17,399 nucleotides of DNA from Clostridium sp. UBA3947 (GCA_002385545.1 DGDR01000194.1:1-17399); one strand, 5' to 3'. Shown: positions 7,050 to 14,260, counted from the stretch's first letter. Translations and numbers: made by a program. The notes: generated by a model from the letters alone, not told the origin.

Positions 7050-7220
7050 ATGGACAATAACAAAAATTTAAGAAAAACTCATGAAAAGAGTAATGCAGAA
7101 TTAAGGAAAATGTACCCTAGAGATGGTTCTGATATAGGTATAATCGATGGCGAAAAGGTTGGTTCCCACGAAAATGGTAGTAAATTTACTAAGCGTTCAA
7201 AGCTTTCCCACAATAATTAA
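7050..7220 (+). CDS. Small hydrophilic protein of unknown function
   Basis: A 56-residue protein I do not recognise. It is highly charged, without membrane helix or cysteine, and contains NAELRKMYPRDGSDIG followed by IDGEKVGSHENG. ATG 7050 has AAGGTGAAGGAAG upstream; an in-frame GTG at 7038 would add four residues. It lies 80 bases after the Gx transporter gene with no strong terminator between, and is followed at once by a good terminator, so it looks like the last gene of that unit. That it is translated is supported by the ribosome site and terminator placement only. Confidence 0.6.
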   Translation: MDNNKNLRKTHEKSNAELRKMYPRDGSDIGIIDGEKVGSHENGSKFTKRSKLSHNN

Positions 7221-7224
7221 AAAA

Positions 7225-7252
7225 CCAAGAGCATAAGTCTCTTGGCTTTTTT
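7225..7252 (+). terminator. Terminator after the small protein gene
   Basis: Stem CCAAGAG/CTCTTGG (7225-7231 and 7239-7245) with a seven-base loop, then C and TTTTTT. It separates the NusG_II/Gx unit from birA. Confidence 0.85.
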
Positions 7253-7272
7253 GTTTGATAATTGTACCGTAT

Positions 7273-7281
7273 TGATATAAT
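7273..7281 (+). promoter_or_regulatory. Extended -10 promoter of birA
   Basis: TGATATAAT (TGn plus perfect TATAAT at 7276-7281), with a TTGATA 15 bases upstream at 7255-7260. It lies about 50 bases before the birA start. No BirA operator is visible here. Confidence 0.6.
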
Positions 7282-7334
7282 ATTTAAGGTATAAAAGTTT
7301 AATTTAATATTGATTTTCTGGAAAGGATACTGAT

Positions 7335-8312
7335 ATGAAAGATAAAATTCTTAATCTTCTGTCTGAAAAGGAATATATTTCTGGTGAGAGTATAAGTGCC
7401 TCATTAGGTATAAGCCGTGCAGCGGTTTGGAAATATATCAATGCTCTAAAGCTTGAAGGGTACCAAATCGAATCCTCTACTAAGAAGGGTTATATTATCA
7501 TCAAAAGACCAGATATATTAACTTCAGCGGAGCTGCAACCTCTCTTAAAAACCCAGTACATAGGTAAAAATATTGTTCATTTTGAAAGCATAGGCTCCAC
7601 TAATGTAAAGGCAAAGGAATTAGCTAGCAAGGGCTACCCTAACGGCACTGTTATCATCAGCGAGGAACAAGTTTCTGGCAAAGGCCGTTTAGGGAGAAGC
7701 TGGTTGTCGCCACGTGGTAAAGGTATATGGATGTCTATAATATTAAAGCCAGAAATTCCTCCTATGGAAGCCTATAAGGTCACTATTATAGCTGCAGCAG
7801 CTGTACACTCTGCCCTATTAGATATGGATCTTTCTACCTTAATTAAATGGCCTAATGACATAGTAGCAGAGGGCAAGAAGGTATGTGGAATACTAACGGA
7901 AATGAACGCAGAGCTAAACAGTATTCATAGCTTAATAATCGGTATTGGTATAAATGTTAATACAGATTTATCCGATATACCAGAAGATTTAAGAGATAAG
8001 GCTTCCTCCCTAAAAATTATAGCTAAAAAAACCTTTAATAGAAAAGCTATACTAGCCTCTATATTAAACCATTTTGAGGCCCTTTATAATGATTTCATTG
8101 GCAGCGGCTCCATGGGAAGTTCCTTGTCAATTTGCCGTAAGTATTCAGCTGTAATTAATAAGGAGGTACTCCTTATAGAAGGTAATAGGAGCACTAAGGT
8201 TAGGGTTAAAGATATTAGTGATAATGGACATTTAATTATTCAAGATGGGGCTACCGTAAGAGAGGTAATCTCTGGAGAGGTTTCTATAAGAGGCGAAAAT
8301 AGCTATATTTAA
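7335..8312 (+). CDS. birA: Biotin protein ligase / biotin repressor
   Basis: A bifunctional 325-residue protein. It makes biotinyl-AMP and attaches biotin to carboxylases, and with biotinyl-AMP bound it represses biotin uptake genes. An N-terminal winged helix-turn-helix occupies about 1-55 (SASLGISRAAVWKYINAL). The catalytic domain carries GSTN (87-90), the biotinyl-AMP loop SGKGRLGRSW (114-123) and KWPND (171-175) with nearby Lys181/Lys182. The C-terminal SH3-like domain ends near GEVSIRG. The DNA-binding domain makes this the regulatory (class II) type, and a matching operator lies in front of bioY, the convergent neighbour. GAAAGGA precedes ATG 7335. Confidence 0.95.
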   Translation: MKDKILNLLSEKEYISGESISASLGISRAAVWKYINALKLEGYQIESSTKKGYIIIKRPDILTSAELQPLLKTQYIGKNIVHFESIGSTNVKAKELASKGYPNGTVIISEEQVSGKGRLGRSWLSPRGKGIWMSIILKPEIPPMEAYKVTIIAAAAVHSALLDMDLSTLIKWPNDIVAEGKKVCGILTEMNAELNSIHSLIIGIGINVNTDLSDIPEDLRDKASSLKIIAKKTFNRKAILASILNHFEALYNDFIGSGSMGSSLSICRKYSAVINKEVLLIEGNRSTKVRVKDISDNGHLIIQDGATVREVISGEVSIRGENSYI

Positions 8313-8340
8313 AGCTGATAGTCCAAGAAACTATCAGCTT
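8312..8340. terminator. Hairpin between convergent birA and bioY
   Basis: Stem AAGCTGATAG/CTATCAGCTT (8312-8321 and 8331-8340) in the 21-base gap, overlapping both stop codons. Neither side has a proper U-run (TTTAAAT on the minus strand), so it is a weak or stem-only bidirectional terminator. Confidence 0.55.
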
Positions 8341-8891
8341 ATATAATTTCTTATCCTTGGTATAATTCTTACCGCTAAAATAGAAGCTAAAATACATTTT
8401 ATTAAATCCCCAGGTAAAAATACTAAAAAGCCACTTTTCAACACCCCTATAATATTTATATCCTTATGTAGCAAAAACTTAAGTACACAATATAGATAGG
8501 GTACGCCAATGATAAAGTCTATTAATACACCTAGTCCACAACAAAACAGCAAGGTAAAAAAGCTCTTCTTTTCAAGCTTCTCTGCCAAGTATCCTATAAC
8601 AAAGGCTGCTGGAATAAAGCCTAGGAGATATCCAAAGGAAGGCTGCATTACATAGCCTATACCACCACCATTTGTAAATATAGGAATACCTATCAAGCCA
8701 AGAGTTACATATATAATAGAACATAAGGCTCCATAATATTTCCCTAAAAGCAAGGCAGATAAAAGTACAAAGAAAACTTGCAAGGTTATGGCTGGTAAAA
8801 ATGGACCAAGGGGAATTTTAATAAAAGCTCCTACTGCGATTAAAGCTGTAAACATAGATGTCAACACCATCATTCTTAAATTAAGTTTCAT
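8334..8891 (-). CDS. bioY: Biotin transporter substrate-binding subunit
   Basis: A 185-residue integral membrane protein of the BioY family, the S-component that captures biotin for an ECF transporter (or works alone). About six hydrophobic helices are visible, with family motifs GPFLPAITLQVFFVLLSALLLG (positions 29-50), MQPSFGYLLGF (82-92) and FLPGDLIK near the C-terminus. GGAGGATAG precedes ATG 8891. It is a single-gene unit under a BirA operator, which confirms the substrate. The ECF energy-coupling genes (EcfA, EcfA', EcfT) are not in the window, and no biotin synthesis genes are either. Confidence 0.95.
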   Translation of the reverse strand: MKLNLRMMVLTSMFTALIAVGAFIKIPLGPFLPAITLQVFFVLLSALLLGKYYGALCSIIYVTLGLIGIPIFTNGGGIGYVMQPSFGYLLGFIPAAFVIGYLAEKLEKKSFFTLLFCCGLGVLIDFIIGVPYLYCVLKFLLHKDINIIGVLKSGFLVFLPGDLIKCILASILAVRIIPRIRNYIS

Positions 8892-8922
8892 AGACTATCC
8901 TCCATAATTTTTATTCACTAAT

Positions 8923-8951
8923 ATTATAAATTACTTTTTATATATTGTAAA
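8923..8951 (-). promoter_or_regulatory. Promoter of bioY
   Basis: On the minus strand: TTTACA (8946-8951), an exact 17-base spacer and TATAAT (8923-8928). The -35 lies inside one half of the BirA operator, so BirA binding should block RNA polymerase. Confidence 0.8.
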
Positions 8952-8977
8952 CCTATATAGCATCGTTGGTTTACAAT
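8944..8977 (-). promoter_or_regulatory. BirA operator of bioY
   Basis: A perfect inverted repeat ATTGTAAACC-N14-GGTTTACAAT (8944-8953 and 8968-8977). It matches the known Firmicute BirA box (TTGTAAACC-N14/15-GGTTTACAA). Its position over the -35 predicts repression when biotinyl-AMP is abundant. Confidence 0.93.
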
Positions 8978-8980
8978 TAA

Positions 8981-9035
8981 CAAAAATTTAAAGGTCTGTT
9001 GCACAAAAATAGCTTTGCTTATTGTGTCACAGACC
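8981..9035 (-). terminator. Hairpin that may end the ilvC-ilvB transcript
   Basis: GGTCTGTTGCACAA (8993-9006) pairs with TTGTGTCACAGACC (9022-9035) at 12 of 14 positions. On the minus strand it is followed by TTTAAATTTTTG. It lies at one end of the inverted-repeat relic and about 260 bases beyond the ilvB stop, so it may act as that operon's terminator and insulate bioY. Confidence 0.5.
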
Positions 9036-9288
9036 ATATGTTAAAGAATTTAAAATTTTTACACCCTGAAAATTTTCTTTTTTCTCTGACATCTGAACTC
9101 TTAAAGCTACAAAGTAGCTTGTCCTAAATTCCTATTCATGCATCAACACTTTTTTAAAACAAAGCAACATAGGCAAAATAGCTACTATACATCTATTAGA
9201 GGACAAATAATAAAGATCAAAGTTAAATGAAAAATACAAGGAAAAGCTGCTGCAGAACCAACAGATAAGTCAGTTATGCAACAGCCCT
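8992..9288. mobile_element. Transposase-less inverted-repeat relic (MITE or IS remnant)
   Basis: AGGTCTGTTGCA at 8992-9003 and TGCAACAGCCCT at 9277-9288 are inverted repeats matching at 11 of 12 positions, with ends of the GG.CTGTTGCA type seen in several insertion-sequence families. The 273 bases between have no open reading frame and no recognisable transposase fragment. No clear target duplication is visible; the flanks read TTTAA and AATTA. It fits a decayed insertion sequence or a MITE. A second copy is not present in this window, so mobility cannot be shown. Confidence 0.4.
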
Positions 9289-9296
9289 AATTACTT

Positions 9297-10964
9297 TTAA
9301 TCAACTATTTCATCAATTGGTGCCCCAGGGGCTACCATAGGTAGAACCATATTTTCCTCATTAATAATACATTCCAATATAACAGGACCTTCCGCTTTTA
9401 AGGCTTCCCTTAAGGCTTCTTCCACTTGATCATTACTTTCAATTCTTATACCTTTAATACCATATGCTGCTCCAAGCTTTATGAAATCTACATCATCTCC
9501 TAGGAGAGTAAAGGAAAATCTACTATTGCAGAATAATTCTTGCCACTGCCTTACCATACCTAGAGCATGATTATTGAACACTAACTGAATTACAGAAGGC
9601 TTATATTTTGATAGGGTAGCAAGCTCATTGCTATTCATTTTAAAGCTTCCATCTCCAGCTACATTAACTACTTTTTTGCCTGGGTTGCCAAGGCTGGCAC
9701 CAATAGCAGCTCCTAAACCATACCCCATAGTTCCTAAGCCCCCTGAGGAAATGAAGCTTCTAGGCTTAATATAGGTATAATACTGAGCGGCCCAAACTTG
9801 ATTTTGACCAACCTCTGTAGTTATGATTATATCTCCCTGAGTTAAATCATACAGCTTATTTAATATAAACTTTGGACTTAAGCCCTTATGCTTATCCTTT
9901 AATGGATACTGTTCCTTCCATTGATTAATTTGATGGTTCCACTCTGATAATTCTCGTTTTTCAACAAGCTCTATAAGCTTAGGTAGTACCTCCTTTAAGT
10001 CACCGATAATAGGTACATCTACCCTAACATTTTTACCTATTTCCTTTTCATCTATATCTACATGAATCACTTTTGCATGGGGTGCAAAGGTTTCAATATG
10101 ACTGGCAACTCTATCGCTAAATCTAGCTCCTAAGGTGATTAATAAATCACATTTAGTTATGCCGTAATTTGAGCTATGACAGCCATGCATTCCAACCATA
10201 CCTGTAAATAGTGGATGATTATTAGGAAAACCGCCTGTCCCCATCAAAGAGGTTGTTACAGGAGAATTGATTTTTTCTGCCAATTCTACTAACTCATTGT
10301 TTGCCCCAGAAATTATAATGCCTCCTCCTGCATAAATCATTGGCTTTTTGCTTTCATTTATTAATTTTGCTGCTGCTTCTATTTGCTTAATATCTATAGG
10401 CCTTTTACTTTCCAGATGAGAAAATCTATTTTTCTTCTTTTCCTGTGGCTCATACTCTATAAAGGCCTGCTGAATATCCTTTGGAATATCAATAAGTATT
10501 GGTCCTGGTCTACCTTCCTTGGCTAAATAAAAAGCTTCACTTATAATCTCTGGTAGTTCTTCTATACTTTTAACCTGATAGTTTTTCTTTGTAATGGAAG
10601 CAGTTATACTTGTTATATCAACCTCTTGGAAGGAGTCTCTTCCTAGTAAGGACCTGGCTACCTGACCGGTAATTACCACCATAGGAATAGAGTCGCTGTA
10701 GGCTGTAGCTATACCTGTTACTGTATTTGTAGCACCAGGTCCAGAGGTTGCTATTACCACTCCCACCTTACCAGTAGACCTAGCATATCCATCCGCTGCA
10801 TGAGTTGCCCCTTGCTCATGGGCAGTAATTATATGCCTTATGTCCTTTTCATCATATAGTGCATCATATAGAGGGATCACCGCTCCCCCAGGATAGCCAA
10901 ATATTGTATCTACTCCTTCTTCCTTTAAGCACTGCAGTATTAATTGTGCTCCACTTAATTTCAA
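9297..10964 (-). CDS. ilvB: Acetolactate synthase large (catalytic) subunit, copy 2 (T-box controlled)
   Basis: A 555-residue ThDP enzyme of the same family as the gene at 24-1652, first common step of branched-chain amino-acid synthesis. Catalytic Glu50 lies in AHEQGATHAADGYAR; LGRDSFQEVD is at 108-117; the ThDP/Mg motif starts with GDG (437-439) and reaches NN (464-465). Trp474 in MVRQWQ, the residue linked to 2-ketobutyrate preference in E. coli AHAS II, is present, and the C-terminus is complete (LPMVAPGAP). It starts at TTG 10962-10964, six bases after GGGGGG. A T-box leader with terminator lies immediately upstream and ilvC before that; no ilvN follows. A regulatory subunit may come from the distant ilvN or be dispensed with. 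Confidence 0.95.
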   Translation of the reverse strand: MKLSGAQLILQCLKEEGVDTIFGYPGGAVIPLYDALYDEKDIRHIITAHEQGATHAADGYARSTGKVGVVIATSGPGATNTVTGIATAYSDSIPMVVITGQVARSLLGRDSFQEVDITSITASITKKNYQVKSIEELPEIISEAFYLAKEGRPGPILIDIPKDIQQAFIEYEPQEKKKNRFSHLESKRPIDIKQIEAAAKLINESKKPMIYAGGGIIISGANNELVELAEKINSPVTTSLMGTGGFPNNHPLFTGMVGMHGCHSSNYGITKCDLLITLGARFSDRVASHIETFAPHAKVIHVDIDEKEIGKNVRVDVPIIGDLKEVLPKLIELVEKRELSEWNHQINQWKEQYPLKDKHKGLSPKFILNKLYDLTQGDIIITTEVGQNQVWAAQYYTYIKPRSFISSGGLGTMGYGLGAAIGASLGNPGKKVVNVAGDGSFKMNSNELATLSKYKPSVIQLVFNNHALGMVRQWQELFCNSRFSFTLLGDDVDFIKLGAAYGIKGIRIESNDQVEEALREALKAEGPVILECIINEENMVLPMVAPGAPIDEIVD

Positions 10965-10990
10965 AATAATCCCCCCAATTATTTAGTTGA

Positions 10991-11033
10991 AAATAAAGAA
11001 AAACTTCGTCCTGTGTAGGGACGAAGTTTTTCT
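10991..11033 (-). terminator. T-box-controlled terminator upstream of ilvB
   Basis: On the minus strand, AAACTTCGTCC and GGACGAAGTTT form an 11 bp stem with a seven-base loop, followed by TTCTTT. It is the premature terminator of the leader below, placed 27 bases before the ilvB start. Confidence 0.88.
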
Positions 11034-11222
11034 CCGTGGTACCACCCTAGTTTTCCACCTATATCACCTATATAAAGATGGACTCCTTAAGATGATGACT
11101 ATAAGTCATCTCCACTTTATCGGGTGGACCGTATATACTTACTATTATTTCAGTACATAAGCTCCGAAATGATCTTCAACTGCTTTTAAATCACCGCTTC
11201 TCAGCAAATCACGGCTCTCTGT
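10991..11222 (-). promoter_or_regulatory. T-box riboswitch (isoleucine) upstream of ilvB
   Basis: A leader RNA that binds uncharged tRNA and then permits read-through. Stem I opens with ACAGAGAG (11215-11222). The specifier loop reads GAA-G-ATC-A-TTTCGGAG with ATC at 11171-11173, an isoleucine codon. The T-box antiterminator core AGGGTGGTACCACGG is at 11034-11048, just before the terminator. The variable base in TGGT pairs with discriminator A73, as expected for tRNA-Ile. The leader occupies nearly the whole ilvC-ilvB gap, with only about 40 bases between the ilvC stop and stem I and no strong promoter there, so it probably works inside an ilvC-ilvB transcript. Confidence 0.9.
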
Positions 11223-11261
11223 AGATTAAAATGCAGTCTACTGTTTTCATCATAGCCTTTA

Positions 11262-12266
11262 TTATTCAACTTTATCCTTGTTTAACCAAGGCATCATAGC
11301 TCTTAATTCTTTTCCTACCTTTTCAACCTGATGCTCGCTTTCGATTCTTCTAGTTGCATTGAAGAATGGTCTTCCAATCTGGTTTTCTAATAACCAATTC
11401 TTTGCGAAGGTACCATTTTGAATTTCAGTTAATACCTTCTTCATTTCCTTCTTAGTTTCTTCAGTGATTATTCTGCTTCCTGTTACATAATCACCATATT
11501 CTGCAGTATCACTGATGGAATATCTCATCAAGCTTAATCCACCTTGGTTAATTAAGTCAACGATGAGTTTCATTTCATGCATACATTCAAAATAGGCACT
11601 TTCAGGCTGATATCCAGCTTCTACTAAGGTTTCAAATCCAGCTTTCATTAATGCAGCCACACCACCGCACAATACAGCCTGTTCACCAAATAAGTCAGTT
11701 TCAGTTTCTTCCTTGAAGGTAGTTTCTAGTACACCTGCTCTAGTACCACCAATACCCTTAGCATAAGCTAAAGCTAAGTCCTTAGCTTTACCAGTGTAAT
11801 CCTGATAAACAGCTATTAAGCATGGTACTCCATTACCTTCAGCATACTGTCTTCTTACTATATGTCCAGGTCCCTTTGGCGCTACCATAAATACGTCTAC
11901 GTTTGCTGGTGGCTTGATCTGACCAAAATGTATGTTGAATCCATGTGCAAAGACTAAAGCTTTGCCCTCTGTTAAATTTGGTTCAATTTCTTCCTTGTAA
12001 AGCTTAGCTTGCTTTTCGTCAGGAATTAGTAGCATAATAACATCACAATTTTGTACTGCATTTGCTACTGTAGATACCTTAAGGCCAGCTTCTTCTGCCC
12101 TTTTCCAAGACTTACTTCCTTCATAAAGAGCAACGGTTACGTCTACTCCACTTTCTTTTAAATTTAATGCATGTGCATGTCCTTGGCTTCCATAACCACA
12201 AATTGCTACCTTCTTATCTTTTAATAAATCTAGGTTAGCATCCCCATCATAATACAATTTAGCCAT
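11262..12266 (-). CDS. ilvC: Ketol-acid reductoisomerase
   Basis: Second step of branched-chain amino-acid synthesis: it isomerises and reduces acetolactate or acetohydroxybutyrate with NAD(P)H and Mg. The 334 residues are typical of class I. The Rossmann motif GYGSQGHAHALNLKESG is at 24-40, and the Mg/substrate residues lie in ETDLFGEQAVLCGG and FECMHEMKLI, with RYSISDTAEYGDY near the active site. The cofactor loop reads LYEGSKSW, without the Arg common in NADPH-dependent enzymes. AAGGGGG lies nine bases before ATG 12266. It is transcribed from a T-box leader and leads into the second ilvB, so its expression should follow isoleucyl-tRNA charging. Confidence 0.97.
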   Translation of the reverse strand: MAKLYYDGDANLDLLKDKKVAICGYGSQGHAHALNLKESGVDVTVALYEGSKSWKRAEEAGLKVSTVANAVQNCDVIMLLIPDEKQAKLYKEEIEPNLTEGKALVFAHGFNIHFGQIKPPANVDVFMVAPKGPGHIVRRQYAEGNGVPCLIAVYQDYTGKAKDLALAYAKGIGGTRAGVLETTFKEETETDLFGEQAVLCGGVAALMKAGFETLVEAGYQPESAYFECMHEMKLIVDLINQGGLSLMRYSISDTAEYGDYVTGSRIITEETKKEMKKVLTEIQNGTFAKNWLLENQIGRPFFNATRRIESEHQVEKVGKELRAMMPWLNKDKVE

Positions 12267-12310
12267 TTAAATTACCCCCTTAAATTATTAGTTTATACAT
12301 ATATAAAGTA

Positions 12311-12341
12311 TATTTATAAAGCTAATCTTGCCTTATAAATA
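12311..12341 (-). other. Hairpin in the ilvC 5' untranslated region
   Basis: TATTTATAAGGC and GCTTTATAAATA (minus strand) form a 12 bp stem with a seven-base loop. It lies between the T-box terminator and the ilvC ribosome site and lacks a U-run. It might stabilise or mark a processed 5' end; no function is established. Confidence 0.4.
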
Positions 12342-12379
12342 CACTATAACGCTTAACTTTTATTGGAAAGCCACCCTAC

Positions 12380-12419
12380 AAAACAAAAGGATAGTTTTCG
12401 CTTGGGGCGAAAACTATCC
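12380..12419 (-). terminator. T-box-controlled terminator upstream of ilvC
   Basis: A 13 bp perfect stem on the minus strand, GGATAGTTTTCGC/GCGAAAACTATCC (12389-12419), followed by TTTTGTTTTG. It competes with the T-box antiterminator. Confidence 0.9.
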
Positions 12420-12584
12420 GCGGTGCCACCCAATATTTTACTCCATAAATAACGGCCTGTGCCGGTGAAGCTTACAAGATGAAAAGCTTAAGTAACTACT
12501 AAGCTTTATCCTTCAGCCTACGACTCAAAGGTGATTTTCAGAATATATCCCTTTATGGGCTTTCACCTTCCCCCACTCTCTGTT
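12380..12584 (-). promoter_or_regulatory. T-box riboswitch (isoleucine) upstream of ilvC
   Basis: Stem I begins ACAGAGAG at about 12577-12584. The specifier region reads GAAA-ATC-ACCTTTGAG with ATC at 12533-12535, isoleucine, the codon expected for an ilv gene. The T-box core GGGTGGCACCGCGG lies at 12418-12431, overlapping the terminator stem as usual. The variable base is C (TGGC), which does not pair with the A73 normal for tRNA-Ile. A second AGGGTGGC lies beyond the terminator at 12370-12377. The class and the gene it controls are secure; the specifier is read by alignment with known leaders. Confidence 0.9.
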
Positions 12585-12647
12585 AAAGTTCAATATTCCT
12601 ACTCTTCCTTTTCACAGTCTTTAAAACTAATAAATTATATTGTATTT

Positions 12648-12676
12648 AATTTAACATTAACAGTTTTTAATGTCAA
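12648..12676 (-). promoter_or_regulatory. Promoter of the ilvC T-box leader
   Basis: A perfect TTGACA (12671-12676) on the minus strand, a 17-base spacer and TAAATT (12648-12653). Two TTGCAA hexamers spaced ten bases apart lie just upstream (12684-12699). The transcript would start near 12640, about 60 bases before stem I. Confidence 0.65.
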
Positions 12677-12755
12677 TAGTCTTTTGCAATATTTTGCAAG
12701 ATATATAGGATTTTGTTGCTAATTTATAAGAAAAACATATGAATAACTAACAGTT

Positions 12756-13691
12756 TTATAAAATTTCCTTTATGAAGCTGAGGGCATTAGAATAAAAAAT
12801 CTTATCCACTTCATCCTCAGAAAATCCACTTTTTAATAATCCATAATATAGTTGATCCATATGGGAACAATCTTCAAATTCTACAGGTGTAGATATACCA
12901 TCAAAGTCACTGCCTAATGCTAATATATCTATACCACCCACCTTTTTCATATGTCTTATATGGGTAATGATATCTTGGATAGTTCCTATATTTTTATCTC
13001 CTAAGAAATTTGAATAAAAGTTTATTCCCACCAGTCCGCCCTTCTCGGCTATTGTTCTTATCATTTCATCGCTTAAATTTCTACTATGATTTCTTATAGC
13101 CCTTGCATTGGAATGGGAGGCTAAAAAAGGACTTTTACTTTGTGAGGCTACATCCCAAAAGCCCTTATCAGAAAGATGGGAAACATCAATAATGATTCCC
13201 AAATCATTCATGGCTTCTATAAGTTGAAAGCCAAAAGCAGTAAGTCCCTTATTTCTATATCTTTCTTCTGCATTAGGATATCCAATTTCATTTGGATAGT
13301 TCCAGGTTAAGGTTATTAGCCTTACCCCTTGCTGATAAAATAAAAGGAGATTATCTAAACTGCCTTTTAAGGCTGCTCCCTCTTCAATACTGAGAAAGCA
13401 GGATATCTTCCCCTCCTTTTCATTTGCTACTAGATCCTCATAGCTATAAGCCTGCTTTATCTTATCCTTATTTTTAGCTTCCTCATTTTTAAATACTTCT
13501 ATTAGCTTTAAGGCCCAAGCGAAAGGATCTCTATGATTATCTTTATCCACAAAGGCTGCAAAAAACTGAGCTAAGTAATTACTCTTTTGTAGCTTTTCAA
13601 TATCTATTGAGAATTGATTCTTCCTTAATTGGCTGCTACTGTCTTCAGCTAATTTAGTTAGAGTATCACAATGAAGATCAATAATTTTCAT
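12756..13691 (-). CDS. Membrane dipeptidase-like protein (peptidase M19)
   Basis: A 311-residue zinc peptidase of the renal dipeptidase family, cleaving dipeptides including some with a D-residue. Metal ligands are visible: His7 and Asp9 (IDLHCDT), Glu104 in SIEEGAAL, His172 (DVSHLS), His193 (LASHSNAR), and Asp262 in GSDFDG. No signal peptide or membrane helix is present, so despite the family name it should be cytoplasmic. ATG 13691 follows AAAGGAC. The GNAT gene ends 38 bases upstream and the two are probably co-transcribed. The ilvC leader lies downstream with its own promoter. Confidence 0.92.
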   Translation of the reverse strand: MKIIDLHCDTLTKLAEDSSSQLRKNQFSIDIEKLQKSNYLAQFFAAFVDKDNHRDPFAWALKLIEVFKNEEAKNKDKIKQAYSYEDLVANEKEGKISCFLSIEEGAALKGSLDNLLLFYQQGVRLITLTWNYPNEIGYPNAEERYRNKGLTAFGFQLIEAMNDLGIIIDVSHLSDKGFWDVASQSKSPFLASHSNARAIRNHSRNLSDEMIRTIAEKGGLVGINFYSNFLGDKNIGTIQDIITHIRHMKKVGGIDILALGSDFDGISTPVEFEDCSHMDQLYYGLLKSGFSEDEVDKIFYSNALSFIKEIL

Positions 13692-13729
13692 ATTCTTTGT
13701 CCTTTATGGCTATTGCTTGAATCTATGCC

Positions 13730-14260
13730 CTAAACAGCGAAGATTTTATATATTTTTTTTTTATTATATTCACTTTCTTTATCATATTCTTTACATAGTA
13801 GTGCTCTGATATACCCTCTATCTTTAGTAGTTGAATCTATAAAAAATCCTCGTCCATAATAAAACTTTATTAAAGACACTAGCTTAGAGGCGGTATGAAG
13901 ATATAATTTACTAATCCCCATTTCTCTCATAATCTCATCAACATAATCTAATAATTTTGCTCCAATTCCATTACTTTGATACTCCAAGGCTACTCCAAAT
14001 CTACTAAGATAGGCAGTATTTTTTTCCTCATTCACTTCTATCCTTACGCTTCCTACAACTACTCCATTTACCTCTGCCACAAAACACAACTTATTTTTTA
14101 TATCATTCTTGATATCTTCTTCTGTTTCCTCTAAAGCAGCTGTACTACCTGGTATTTCTGCATTAATAACATATGCTTCGAAGGCTTCTTTAGTTATTTT
14201 CTGTATTATTGGTACATCTATAATAGTAGCCTTTCTTATTATTAACACTCCCCTGTTCAT
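13730..14260 (-). CDS. GNAT-family N-acetyltransferase
   Basis: A 176-residue acetyl-CoA-dependent acetyltransferase. The acetyl-CoA loop is QSNGIGAKLLDYV (Q95...G98-G100), preceded by strand-forming AYLSRFGVALEY, with the typical FYYGRGF near the C-terminus. ATG 14260 has GGGGGCG upstream (14269-14274). An ATG at 14350 would start before the predicted transcript start and add a Phe/Leu/Ile-rich stretch unlike the family, so it is rejected. The substrate is unknown; the tail KEYDKESEYNKKKIYK is basic and unremarkable. It is followed by the dipeptidase gene. Confidence 0.88.
   Translation of the reverse strand: MNRGVLIIRKATIIDVPIIQKITKEAFEAYVINAEIPGSTAALEETEEDIKNDIKNKLCFVAEVNGVVVGSVRIEVNEEKNTAYLSRFGVALEYQSNGIGAKLLDYVDEIMREMGISKLYLHTASKLVSLIKFYYGRGFFIDSTTKDRGYIRALLCKEYDKESEYNKKKIYKIFAV

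Noticed and set aside
9050..9090. Possible CodY site (GAAAATTTTC)
   Set aside because: Only about half of the CodY consensus is present, and the position inside the inverted-repeat relic, downstream of the ilv genes, makes no regulatory sense.
12531..12722. Plus-strand reading frame of 63 codons in the ilvC leader
   Set aside because: It lies across the T-box and promoter on the opposite strand and has no ribosome site.
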